A stretch of 30,186 nucleotides of DNA. It comes from a virus. The notes under the pieces were generated by a model. That model was not told where the DNA came from and did no database searches. It saw nothing but the letters and a program-made list of their open reading frames with translations. The DNA lies in the IMG/VR virus record IMGVR_UViG_3300020475_000543, positions 1 to 30,186 of that record; one strand, given 5' to 3'. Shown piece after piece: positions 17,923 to 26,468 of this stretch. The translations under genes and the position numbers were made by a program. Every line of letters starts with the position of its first letter. Positions within the stretch are counted from its first letter, which is position 1.

Positions 17923-18303
17923 ATGGCAATTAAGTTATCAGAAATAGCAGCAAGAGGCGGTGGTGGCGGTGGTTCCGTATCATGGGACTTTCATGCAGTC
18001 AATCGTGACGCTGACGGTATGCTTACGTATACTAAAACTACGAGTTCTGACACTGATGTCGTAGATCTTATGAGCGAACCTACTTTAGATGCTAACGGAG
18101 ATATGATTTTCCGTACTATGGATGACTATACAGTCGAAGAGTATGGCACTAATGCAGGTGTTGCGATAACTAAACATGCAAATGATACTTACTACCAGCA
18201 CAAGTGGGACTCAAGAAGTTTATCATATTTCATCGATGATGAAGGATATCTCGTAGCCCGTATGGGATCAGCTTACGATTATAACACAAACGGACCTAAG
18301 TAA
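17923..18303 (+). CDS. Small structural-region protein, unknown function
   Basis: A 126-residue protein starting four bases after the preceding stop, with a poor ribosome-binding site. A Gly6 run at residues ~12-17 ('IAARGGGGGGSVSWDFHAVN') is followed by an acidic beta-rich domain (many Asp, Tyr, Thr) with 'DEGYLVARMGSAYDYNT' at the end. The Gly run looks like a flexible linker between a short N-terminal tag and a folded domain. No family is recognised. Codon use is somewhat richer in C-ending codons than in the upstream genes. A minor fibre or tail component is inferred from position only. Confidence 0.7.
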   Translation: MAIKLSEIAARGGGGGGSVSWDFHAVNRDADGMLTYTKTTSSDTDVVDLMSEPTLDANGDMIFRTMDDYTVEEYGTNAGVAITKHANDTYYQHKWDSRSLSYFIDDEGYLVARMGSAYDYNTNGPK

Positions 18304-18308
18304 CCAAA

Positions 18309-19208
18309 ATGGCAGATTTTAGACTTGGCAGATTAAAATTTAAATGGAAAGGTGATTGGGTAGCCAGCACAGCTTATGTCATCGATGACATCGTAAAGTT
18401 TGGTGCTAATAGCTACGTAGCAACCACCAACCACACTTCAGCAGCAAGTGCTGATGTTTTTTATTCTGACGCAAACGGTGTTTCCAAATGGGGATTACAT
18501 CTAGAGGGAGTAAAGAATGTAGGAGAGTGGACAGCATCTACTTTCTATAAATTGAATGATGTTGTCAAATATGGTAACACGTTATACCTAGTTACTGTTG
18601 GACATTCATCAACGTCCACATTCGACTCAACAAAGTTTTCTGAATATGTTGGGGGATTCCAATTTGAAGATAGTTGGAGTAACCTAACAGCGTATCAACC
18701 AGGAGATGTCGTCTCCTTTGGTGGATACACTTATATTGCAAAGCAATCCAATAACAATAAGCAACCCAATACGTATTTGAATGCTCCCAATGATATCTGG
18801 GATATTCTAACGACTGGGTTTTCTGTTGTTGGTACATATGATAATCTGGTCACTTATGCTCCAGGTAATGTCGTTCAGTTTGGTGGTTATGCGTATTCCG
18901 CAAAAACAACTACCGTTGGTGTTGCACCAAATCAATCTGGACAAACATCATGGGATCTCGTTATAAAAGGTTTTGAATGGAAAGGTGTGTGGTCAACAGT
19001 TACCGCATATTATCCAGGCGACGTGGTTTTTAAAGCACCGAGCACTTATATAAATATAGAAGAATCGACTAATAACGACCCTGCTACTGCCACTACTAAG
19101 TGGTCAATGTTTACTGAAGGTACTAATTCCGCATCTTTGGTAACGCAGAATCAACTAAAAGCTGTAGATACGAAAGCTCTAGGCTACGCAATCACTTTTG
19201 GTTTATAA
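18309..19208 (+). CDS. Five-repeat CBM5/12-like (chitin-binding-type) tail protein
   Basis: A 299-residue protein made almost entirely of five ~50-residue repeats with the CBM5/12 pattern 'W...txYxxgDvVxxxgxxYxA': 'WVASTAYVIDDIVKFGANSY' (~17-36), 'WTASTFYKLNDVVKYGNTLY', 'WSNLTAYQPGDVVSFGGYTY', 'YDNLVTYAPGNVVQFGGYAY', 'WSTVTAYYPGDVVFKAPSTY'. Repeats are separated by 'xGLxxEG/xGF' spacers that would continue the beta fold. Copies 3 and 4 are most alike; copy 4 has lost the leading Trp. In bacterial chitinases this family binds chitin; in phages it is widespread and probably binds other polysaccharides. A surface-glycan-binding fibre or baseplate decoration is likely. An exact TATAAATA lies near its 3' end (19049-19056). 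Confidence 0.82.
   Translation: MADFRLGRLKFKWKGDWVASTAYVIDDIVKFGANSYVATTNHTSAASADVFYSDANGVSKWGLHLEGVKNVGEWTASTFYKLNDVVKYGNTLYLVTVGHSSTSTFDSTKFSEYVGGFQFEDSWSNLTAYQPGDVVSFGGYTYIAKQSNNNKQPNTYLNAPNDIWDILTTGFSVVGTYDNLVTYAPGNVVQFGGYAYSAKTTTVGVAPNQSGQTSWDLVIKGFEWKGVWSTVTAYYPGDVVFKAPSTYINIEESTNNDPATATTKWSMFTEGTNSASLVTQNQLKAVDTKALGYAITFGL
19049..19056 (+). promoter_or_regulatory. Candidate T4-type late promoter before the 2112-aa gene
   Basis: Exact TATAAATA, 191 bases upstream of the ATG at 19248 and inside the preceding gene. Predicted start near 19062. Two poorer matches lie closer (TATAAACT at 19204-19211, CATAAAGA at 19226-19233). Chance occurrence is possible. Confidence 0.28.
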
Positions 19209-19247
19209 ACTCTACCCCTCCGTTACATAAAGACTTAGGAAAGCAAA

Positions 19248-22200
19248 ATGGCAAAGAAACTACTTTACGATTATACGTTTGATGCATCAGCAAGAACAGT
19301 GGCTATAGCAGGTCACGTTGATGTCAGAAAACTTTTATTCATCAATAACGCCACAAGAGGCACAACAATTTATGCCTTAGGTGATGCAGACCTAAAGGTT
19401 ACAAATACAGCGTATGACGCTATAACAGATATAACAACTTATACTCTGACGTATGACACTTCTAGTGCAAGTCATGCTGACGCAGATAAGTTACAAATTT
19501 TTATTGATGAAGAAGGTGCAGAGTTTAAACCAACGGAAACGTTTGTTGATCCTGTCAGTAAACTAAGAGTATCAAACCCAAACACCCTAATTGACACTGA
19601 CTTTGAATATAGTCTTCAGTCAACTAAGTGGGAAACACTAGAAAGAATTCACCAAATTCCTTCATTCTATTCATCTACAGGAGACGTTCCTCTTGGAGAT
19701 GTAAAATCAATTACTTCAGTCAATGGAAGTAAGGATATCACCATCAAGACTAATGGGGTACACGGTCTTGTAAATGGTATTCCACTTGATATCAGAGGTC
19801 TTACACAACAGTCTGCAGAAGGTACATTCATAATCAAGGCTGTTCCCGATGATCAGTCATTCGTTTATGAAGCAAATACTGATCAGACATTTACAGGAGA
19901 TATAAGTACTGTTTATGCTAACGTAATTATTGGTAGATTCTACGTTGGTTCTCAGTTATCTCTTGGAGAGTATTCTGCTGTTACTACAAACGCAGCAGCA
20001 CAAAGTACCCTAACAATCAAGACTCCAGTAAAGTCTAACTATGCAAAAGGTACTCAGTTCTATATTACTAACTCTATTGCTGTAAAACGTAAAGAGTTTG
20101 ATGGTAGAGCATTTACTTCTGGTGGTGGAGTTGATTTCTCACCAACCATTTCATATAAAGAAACTACACAGATGATTCTGTGGAAGCCTGAAGGAACAGA
20201 TACTGAACAGTTCCTTGTTCCAAGTGCTTCATATATGAACTCTACTACTAACACAATTACTCATTATGTTAATAGTGTAGAGACTAATCATGGTCTAAAG
20301 ACTGGTGACTTTATGTTCCTGTCTTATGTAAACGGTAACGTTACTGGTTTTAGTTCTGCAGGTACTTCAGGTACTAGTGCAACATCTACTAACGGTGGTA
20401 ACGGTATTTACTATGTTATCAAAGTTACTGATTCAACTTATAAACTTGCATCAAGTCCAACAAACTGTGCTGCAGGAACTCCAGTAAGTTTCACTTTGAG
20501 TGATACTGGACAGTCAGCAACGCAGCTTGAGATGAAATTATTTGGTAGAGGATATTCTTCTACTGTTATGAACCCATATGAGTTTGATGTTATTGAGTGT
20601 GGAGATATTAATGACACAGCGTTTGGTAGGAGACAGAGATTCTTCTTCCCTGAGTCAATCGATACTTCACAGTATACAATTACAATTCCTAATCACCAAT
20701 TCAAGGATGGACAACCTGTAATATTCCAGAGGGGTCCTTCTCCAAATAGTACTCCTAGTAGTTGGAGTGATCAGTATTGTTACTACATTGAGTATGTTGA
20801 TGCTGATACAGTAAAACTATGTACTTCATTCAACTCACGAGATCCTAACCATGATGGTCCTTACTATGGTGCTGGTGTAAGTAGTATAGCATCAGTTGGA
20901 AACCAAGGAAACTTATATACTTGGGGTACTCCATTCTCACTATGGCCTGCTATCAAGTGTGCTAGAGATATTACCAACAACGCATCTGGTGGTGTACAAA
21001 ACTCCGTTTCTTGGTATAACAGGAACAGAATTATTTGTGAGCACTCAGTTGTAAACTTCGTAGAAGGAGATAAGATCTGCTTTAGATCTAGAAGTAGTGT
21101 TCCAGGTAATATACAGGACACTCCAAATAACTATGACTATAATATGGATGAGAGAACTTACTATGTAAGATATCCAGCCATCAACCAGTCAGTTTCAACT
21201 AAGAACTTTGAGTTCTCAGTTTCAAGAACTCCTAATGGTCCTATTCATGATATTAGTGATTGGCCAAACACAGAGCATTGCTTTGTTTTCAAGATTGAAA
21301 CAGTATCTACTGCTAATACTTGGTATTCACCTCAGCACGGATTCACTACTAACCAAGACGGAGACCCAGATTACTGGCTCCAGTATCGTTTCGACTCCAA
21401 CAACTCTGTTGGTTCTTCGGTAGGTAACATGAGTTCAAACTATTGGTACTGGATGATTCCTGTTACTAATAACCACTTCAGAGTTGCTCTTGCATCTAGT
21501 GATGGAAGTAACAACCAGCCTTTCAGTAGTGGAAGACCTTATCCTAACCAATATCCACAACACAGAGCGAACTCATATATCATCAACCTCACCCACTTTA
21601 GTGGTGATGGAACGAACTTCAGACATAAGTTCCGTGGTGATAATATAGGTAATCCATTCCTTGATACATTCAAGATTGATAATCATGGATTCTCAGAAGG
21701 TAATGCTGTAAGGTATAACTCTAATGGAAACCCTGTTATTGGAGGTCTTCAGAATGGAGCAACCTACTACTGTAGAAATGTAAGTACAGATAGATTTGAA
21801 CTTTCAGATTCTTATGGTGGTACTAGACTAAACATATCCTCTGCTTCTGCTACATCATCTCCAAACCATTACTTTGAAGATACTTCTGCAAAGGGTTCTA
21901 TTGATGGTGCGTATGAAATTACTGCTAAGAATGCAGATGGACTAAATTATGACATGGCGACCAATACACAGATCTTTGGTAAGACTCTTGTATTCTACCC
22001 ACAACAAACATGTGACCTCAAGAGAGGATGGTTCTACATCAAGGATCACGGTCTAAAAACTGGTACTGCTGTTCTATACACAGTTCCTTCAGGTGGTACA
22101 GCAATTGGTAGTAATCCATTACCATCTACTGCACAACAGTCTGCAGGTTATTCATACATGACTCATGATACTACGTATTATGTACGTAGGATTTCAAGAA

Positions 22201-25200
22201 ACTGGTTCGCACTTGCTACTACTGAAGCTAATGCTCAGAATGACGTTACTGTAAAAGAGTACTTCAACTTAGGTAATGATCAGAATGATAACTATCAGCA
22301 TACACTTTATGCAAGTTCAGTCTTCGGTGAAGTAGTTGGTTCTGGTCGTATAACATATACTACTAGGGATAAAACTTGGGATGGATCTAATCAAAGTAAT
22401 GTAAACACATACTCAAACTACGTAACAATTGGTTCTCACCAATTCCAAAGTGGTGACTATGTTGAATACAACGGATTCTCTGGTGCTACAGCAATCAAAG
22501 GTCTAGACTTCGGTGAGAAGTATTACATCCACAGATGGGGTAGTTCTACTATTTCATTCCACAAGAAGAGAAATGATGCACGAAGAAGAAGAAATTCTAT
22601 CAAACTATTCGGTGCAGGAACAGGAACCTTACACCAGGTAAGATACGCTCAGAACGTTCTGAAAGGAACGCAAGATAGAGGACGTTGGAACTCTTCAACA
22701 GAATACTTTGTTGGAGATATTGTAACTCAACAGTATAACGACTCTCAGAGTCAACCACATGATTACTATTATGTTGCTAGTCAAGACTCCTTGGATAACT
22801 GGGATGACTTGAGATATGATTATTCAGATTCTAATAACACAGGTCAAACACCACCCAACAGTCTTGGAAATAACTGGTGGAGACGTTTGAGTGACTATCA
22901 GCAACAGACTGGTGGATCTACAGGTGGATCACTAGAAACAAATATGATCAACCAGTACACTCCTGGTGAGCATGTTCTCCTAGACGATGAGCGTCTATGT
23001 GGATATCAGTATGGATATGGATATTGGAGTTACTCTAATGTAGACAACGGTGGTACTTATGTAAACACACCTGGTTCTAACTATCACAACTTCAGAATGG
23101 CAGATGCTGTTCACTACAGAAATGAAGGTAAGTGGTATGCACTAGAGCAACAAGTAACTACACTACCTACCGATTACGGTGGATTAGAAGATGGAAGCAT
23201 CTATTTCGTCAACGTTGTTGATTACTATAGATTCTCCCTACACCAAAGTCCTGATGAAGCAAGACAAGGTATTAACGCAATTACATTAGCATATGCTTCT
23301 GGTAACAGTTCTTACTATAACCAGCATAGATTCTACAGAATGGAACCTGATATCGTTCCTATCAAAATTATCTCTATCTCTGACCAGAATGAGATGACTG
23401 TGGAAGAACCTTCAACACCTCGTGTGATTGAATTCGACCCACAGGAAAACGCACAAACTGATATCACTCCACAAACAACCGTTACGGTTTGTGATACTAA
23501 CAACGAAATGTTCTTCTTGAAGACAGTTGAAGGTGTCGAAGGTGCTAATGGTGGTAAAGGTGGTGGACTGTATTATGGTTGGGATAAGTATATGAGAACA
23601 GGTACAAGGGTTATCTACTCTCATGATACCGAAGATAGTGCTATCAACGGATTCTCAAAAGACTATAACTACTTCGTTATAAACATGAACAATGGTTACT
23701 ACAGATTTGCTGGTAACGGAACCAATGGTTCATCATATAGACAGTATGCATACTCTGGTAACTATGTAAGTTTCAGTGATACAGGACAAGGTAACAACCA
23801 CACTTGGACTATTTGTACTGAGAACTACAACAACCACAACTATATACTTCCTACGAATGTATATGTCAAACCAAGTTCTTATGCGTTGCATAGACCGTTT
23901 GATGGTGGTGTAGAGATCAATCCAGGTAAGTCTGCTGACTCATCAATTGTTAGACAGACACGTAGATACTTCCGTTACCAGTCTGGTAAAGGTTTACAGT
24001 ACTCAACTGCTACAAACTTCAATCCACCTTTGGAAACGAAGTCTATAACTGGTGGTACTGATGCAAGTTCTAATCCTAACTGTACAATCGTAACAAGGAG
24101 ACCTCATTTCCTTAACGTTGGTGATTTCATCTCATTAGAAGATGTAACCGTTTCTGGTGGTACTAACCATTATCTTGTTAGTAATGCCGAAGTTGCTACA
24201 GTAACAGATGAATTTACATTCACATATCTACTTGCTGGAACACCTTCAGATGCGACACCTGCTGGATTCCCAACACTTCATAAGAATGGTTGGAACAATG
24301 CTGTTGTTCGTGCTGGTATGTTTGATGACCAGAATGGATTCTTCTTTGAGTATGATGGTCAAAACCTCATGGCTGTTAGAAGATCTTCTACACAACAAAC
24401 TGCTGGTTCAGTAAGTGCTAGTTATGAGTCACAGATAATAACTGGTAATGGAACATCATTTACTAAGCAACTCGCTGTTGATGATTACATAGTTCTACGT
24501 GGTATGTCTTATAAGGTTGCATACATTCAGTCTGATACTGAGTTGTATATGACCACAGCATATAGAGGTCAGTCTTCTACTAATATCATAATGACGAAGA
24601 CAGTTGATACTAAGACTCCTTCTTCTGCATTCAACCTTGATAAGTGCGATGGCACAGGTCAAAGTGGATTTGAATTGAACACTAAGAGACTACAGATGGC
24701 ATACATCGATTACTCTTGGTACGGTGGTGGTAAGATCCGCTACGGATTCAAAGATCAGCATGGTAGAGTATTCTACGCTCACCAGTATGTTCACAGTAAC
24801 ATATTCAACGAAGCATACTTCAGATCTGGTAACTTACCAGCACGTTATGAAGTAAGTACTATTGGAGATAGAGAAACTGGTAGTAAGTTCTCTCCATCAC
24901 TATTCCACTGGGGTGCTTCAGTTATTATGGATGGTCAGTTTGAAGATGATAAGGCATACTTATTCTCTGCTGCTGCTGACACAACCTACCTACTTGACCA
25001 GAAAGAGGACGGTGACGAAGATCAGGCAAACAGGATCTATCCTATGCTAAGTATCAGACTATCACCATCTGTTGACGCAGGTGTCAAGGGTAACATTGGT
25101 ACACGTGATCTAATCAACCGAATGCAACTTCAGTTGAAGGCGGTTTCAATTACGTTATCTGATGGTAGTTCATCTGTTGGTTCTGACGTTTCTCAGCAAT

Positions 25201-25586
25201 CACAGGATCCTAAGAAGTCTTGTACTGTAAGACTAATCTTGAACGGAGACCTATCAACCCCATCATGGATCGATACTGCATCTCCAGGACTATCACAGGT
25301 TGTGTTCCATACAAACCAAACTGAGAGTGAATTTGCTAAGATTCAAGACCGTGTAACAAACGGTATCAATCTACTCGAATTCCGAGCAAATGCAAACGGA
25401 ACCACAGAACAGGTTCTGGGTGAGGTTGCTACGCTAGGTAACTCAATTATGGGTGGTGACTACACATATCCAAATGGACCTGACACTCTAACTATTGCGG
25501 TCATACCTGACCACACATACACGAGTTCCAGTAGGCAGTATACAATCTGCTCTGCAAGGATCACTTGGACTGAATCCCAAGCATAA
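19248..25586 (+). CDS. Giant virion structural protein with tandem FCCH-like beta modules
   Basis: A 2112-residue protein with a good Shine-Dalgarno (AGGA, 19237-19240). About eleven diverged modules share 'xHG(F/L)xxGxxVxY...YYVxxVxxxxFxL'; His positions are near residues 172, 348, 483, 599, 697, 813, 934, 1064 and 1620, with degenerate copies near 1290 and 1450. The pattern resembles the E1-FCCH-like module found in many phage structural proteins. A single CBM5/12-like repeat lies at ~1144-1175 ('RWNSSTEYFVGDIVTQQ'). The C-terminal ~350 residues contain 'YIDYSWYGGGKIRYGFKDQH', 'GNLPARYEVS' and 'NIGTRDLINRMQLQLKAV', which resemble large virion proteins of T4-like cyanophages. No enzymatic motif is seen. 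It is likely a long tail/baseplate surface protein. It uses more C-ending codons than the upstream giant gene and ends just before a strong terminator. Confidence 0.85.
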   Translation: MAKKLLYDYTFDASARTVAIAGHVDVRKLLFINNATRGTTIYALGDADLKVTNTAYDAITDITTYTLTYDTSSASHADADKLQIFIDEEGAEFKPTETFVDPVSKLRVSNPNTLIDTDFEYSLQSTKWETLERIHQIPSFYSSTGDVPLGDVKSITSVNGSKDITIKTNGVHGLVNGIPLDIRGLTQQSAEGTFIIKAVPDDQSFVYEANTDQTFTGDISTVYANVIIGRFYVGSQLSLGEYSAVTTNAAAQSTLTIKTPVKSNYAKGTQFYITNSIAVKRKEFDGRAFTSGGGVDFSPTISYKETTQMILWKPEGTDTEQFLVPSASYMNSTTNTITHYVNSVETNHGLKTGDFMFLSYVNGNVTGFSSAGTSGTSATSTNGGNGIYYVIKVTDSTYKLASSPTNCAAGTPVSFTLSDTGQSATQLEMKLFGRGYSSTVMNPYEFDVIECGDINDTAFGRRQRFFFPESIDTSQYTITIPNHQFKDGQPVIFQRGPSPNSTPSSWSDQYCYYIEYVDADTVKLCTSFNSRDPNHDGPYYGAGVSSIASVGNQGNLYTWGTPFSLWPAIKCARDITNNASGGVQNSVSWYNRNRIICEHSVVNFVEGDKICFRSRSSVPGNIQDTPNNYDYNMDERTYYVRYPAINQSVSTKNFEFSVSRTPNGPIHDISDWPNTEHCFVFKIETVSTANTWYSPQHGFTTNQDGDPDYWLQYRFDSNNSVGSSVGNMSSNYWYWMIPVTNNHFRVALASSDGSNNQPFSSGRPYPNQYPQHRANSYIINLTHFSGDGTNFRHKFRGDNIGNPFLDTFKIDNHGFSEGNAVRYNSNGNPVIGGLQNGATYYCRNVSTDRFELSDSYGGTRLNISSASATSSPNHYFEDTSAKGSIDGAYEITAKNADGLNYDMATNTQIFGKTLVFYPQQTCDLKRGWFYIKDHGLKTGTAVLYTVPSGGTAIGSNPLPSTAQQSAGYSYMTHDTTYYVRRISRNWFALATTEANAQNDVTVKEYFNLGNDQNDNYQHTLYASSVFGEVVGSGRITYTTRDKTWDGSNQSNVNTYSNYVTIGSHQFQSGDYVEYNGFSGATAIKGLDFGEKYYIHRWGSSTISFHKKRNDARRRRNSIKLFGAGTGTLHQVRYAQNVLKGTQDRGRWNSSTEYFVGDIVTQQYNDSQSQPHDYYYVASQDSLDNWDDLRYDYSDSNNTGQTPPNSLGNNWWRRLSDYQQQTGGSTGGSLETNMINQYTPGEHVLLDDERLCGYQYGYGYWSYSNVDNGGTYVNTPGSNYHNFRMADAVHYRNEGKWYALEQQVTTLPTDYGGLEDGSIYFVNVVDYYRFSLHQSPDEARQGINAITLAYASGNSSYYNQHRFYRMEPDIVPIKIISISDQNEMTVEEPSTPRVIEFDPQENAQTDITPQTTVTVCDTNNEMFFLKTVEGVEGANGGKGGGLYYGWDKYMRTGTRVIYSHDTEDSAINGFSKDYNYFVINMNNGYYRFAGNGTNGSSYRQYAYSGNYVSFSDTGQGNNHTWTICTENYNNHNYILPTNVYVKPSSYALHRPFDGGVEINPGKSADSSIVRQTRRYFRYQSGKGLQYSTATNFNPPLETKSITGGTDASSNPNCTIVTRRPHFLNVGDFISLEDVTVSGGTNHYLVSNAEVATVTDEFTFTYLLAGTPSDATPAGFPTLHKNGWNNAVVRAGMFDDQNGFFFEYDGQNLMAVRRSSTQQTAGSVSASYESQIITGNGTSFTKQLAVDDYIVLRGMSYKVAYIQSDTELYMTTAYRGQSSTNIIMTKTVDTKTPSSAFNLDKCDGTGQSGFELNTKRLQMAYIDYSWYGGGKIRYGFKDQHGRVFYAHQYVHSNIFNEAYFRSGNLPARYEVSTIGDRETGSKFSPSLFHWGASVIMDGQFEDDKAYLFSAAADTTYLLDQKEDGDEDQANRIYPMLSIRLSPSVDAGVKGNIGTRDLINRMQLQLKAVSITLSDGSSSVGSDVSQQSQDPKKSCTVRLILNGDLSTPSWIDTASPGLSQVVFHTNQTESEFAKIQDRVTNGINLLEFRANANGTTEQVLGEVATLGNSIMGGDYTYPNGPDTLTIAVIPDHTYTSSSRQYTICSARITWTESQA
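19720..24250 (+). repeat. Tandem FCCH-like protein modules (about 11, diverged)
   Basis: Module landmarks (codon of the conserved His): 19761, 20289, 20694, 21042, 21336, 21684, 22047, 22437 and 24105, plus two degenerate copies around 23110 and 23590. Each combines an 'HG(F/L)xxGxxV' hairpin and, 30-60 residues on, a 'YYV/YFV' strand followed by 'FxL'. Linkers vary widely in length. DNA identity between copies is low, so the expansion is old. Confidence 0.65.
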
Positions 25587-25594
25587 GAACGATC

Positions 25595-25622
25595 AAACCC
25601 TCACACCACGTGAGGGTTTTTT
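25595..25622 (+). terminator. Strong intrinsic terminator
   Basis: Stem CCCTCAC (25598-25604) pairs with GTGAGGG (25610-25616) around a 5-base loop, extended by AAA/TTT flanks and followed by a T run. It sits 9 bases after the stop of the 2112-aa gene and separates it from the gp13 unit. Confidence 0.93.
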
Positions 25623-25630
25623 CATAAATA
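25623..25630 (+). promoter_or_regulatory. Candidate late promoter of the gp13-gp16 unit (CATAAATA)
   Basis: CATAAATA directly follows the terminator. It matches the T4 late element at 7 of 8 positions and the relaxed NATAAATA form recalled for cyanomyoviruses. The predicted start near 25636 gives a leader of about 20 bases containing the ribosome-binding site AAAGGA (25638-25643) before the ATG at 25656. Location right after a terminator makes it the most convincing promoter in the window. Confidence 0.65.
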
Positions 25631-25655
25631 CTCTTATAAAGGATTCTGTAGATAA

Positions 25656-26468
25656 ATGTCAGCGACTAAACCTGCAAGTAGAACAGAGCTGAAGGAATAT
25701 TGTCTAAGACGATTAGGCAAGCCTGTTCTTCAAATCAATGTGGATGATACTCAGGTAGAGGATCTCATTGATGAAAGTATTCAATATTTTAATGAACGTC
25801 ACTTTGACGGTGTTGAGAGAATGTTCTTGAAGCACAAATTTACAGCGGCTGAAATAACTAGATTCAAAGAAGGTAATACTACAACTACATCTCCTGATGG
25901 ATCTCAGTGGGAAGAGAGGAATAATTATATAGAAGTACCTATACATGTTTTAGGTATCAATAAAGTATTTGGAATGTCCTCACAATCTATCAGAGGAAAC
26001 ATGTTTGGTATTGAGTACCAGATTTTCTTGAATGATTTGTATCAGTTCGGTGCAATTGATATTTTGAATTACTATATGACTAAGACTTATTTGGAGGATC
26101 TTGATTACATCCTAAATAGTGGGTCTATCATTTCATATAGATTCAATAAGAGGGTTGACAGACTCTACATTGATGTTGATGCTAAAGACGTGGTTGAAGG
26201 TAACTATCTTGTTATTGATTGTCACAGAGCATTAGACCCAACATCTATGACTGAAGTATTTGATGATAGTTTCATGAAGAAATATCTAACTGCTAAAATC
26301 AAACAACAGTGGGGTCAGAATCTGATCAAGTTCAGAGGAGTCAAATTCCCTGGTGGTGTTGAGTTAGATGGTAGACAGGTTTATGAGGATGCTCAATCGG
26401 ACTTGAAAGAGATCGAAGAGAAAATGCTCTCAACTTATGAACTTCCACCACTTGACATGATAGGATAA
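25656..26468 (+). CDS. 13: Neck protein gp13
   Basis: A 270-residue protein of the T4 gp13 neck family (T4 gp13 is 309 aa). Landmarks: N-terminal 'RTELKEYCLRRLGKPVLQIN', 'VEDLIDESIQYFNERHFDG', 'EVPIHVLGINKVFGM', 'YQIFLNDLYQFGAIDILNYY', and late 'LTAKIKQQWGQNLIKFRGVK' with 'GRQVYEDAQSDLKEIEEKM'. gp13 with gp14 forms the neck that closes filled heads and joins them to tails. It is the first gene after the terminator/late-promoter junction, with ribosome-binding site AAAGGA. Its stop overlaps the gp14 start (TAATG), implying coupled, roughly equal translation. Confidence 0.93.
   Translation: MSATKPASRTELKEYCLRRLGKPVLQINVDDTQVEDLIDESIQYFNERHFDGVERMFLKHKFTAAEITRFKEGNTTTTSPDGSQWEERNNYIEVPIHVLGINKVFGMSSQSIRGNMFGIEYQIFLNDLYQFGAIDILNYYMTKTYLEDLDYILNSGSIISYRFNKRVDRLYIDVDAKDVVEGNYLVIDCHRALDPTSMTEVFDDSFMKKYLTAKIKQQWGQNLIKFRGVKFPGGVELDGRQVYEDAQSDLKEIEEKMLSTYELPPLDMIG

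Noticed and set aside
25495-25692. Forward frame of 65 codons spanning the terminator
   Set aside because: It overlaps the end of the 2112-aa gene, crosses the terminator hairpin and promoter-like element, and encodes no recognisable protein.
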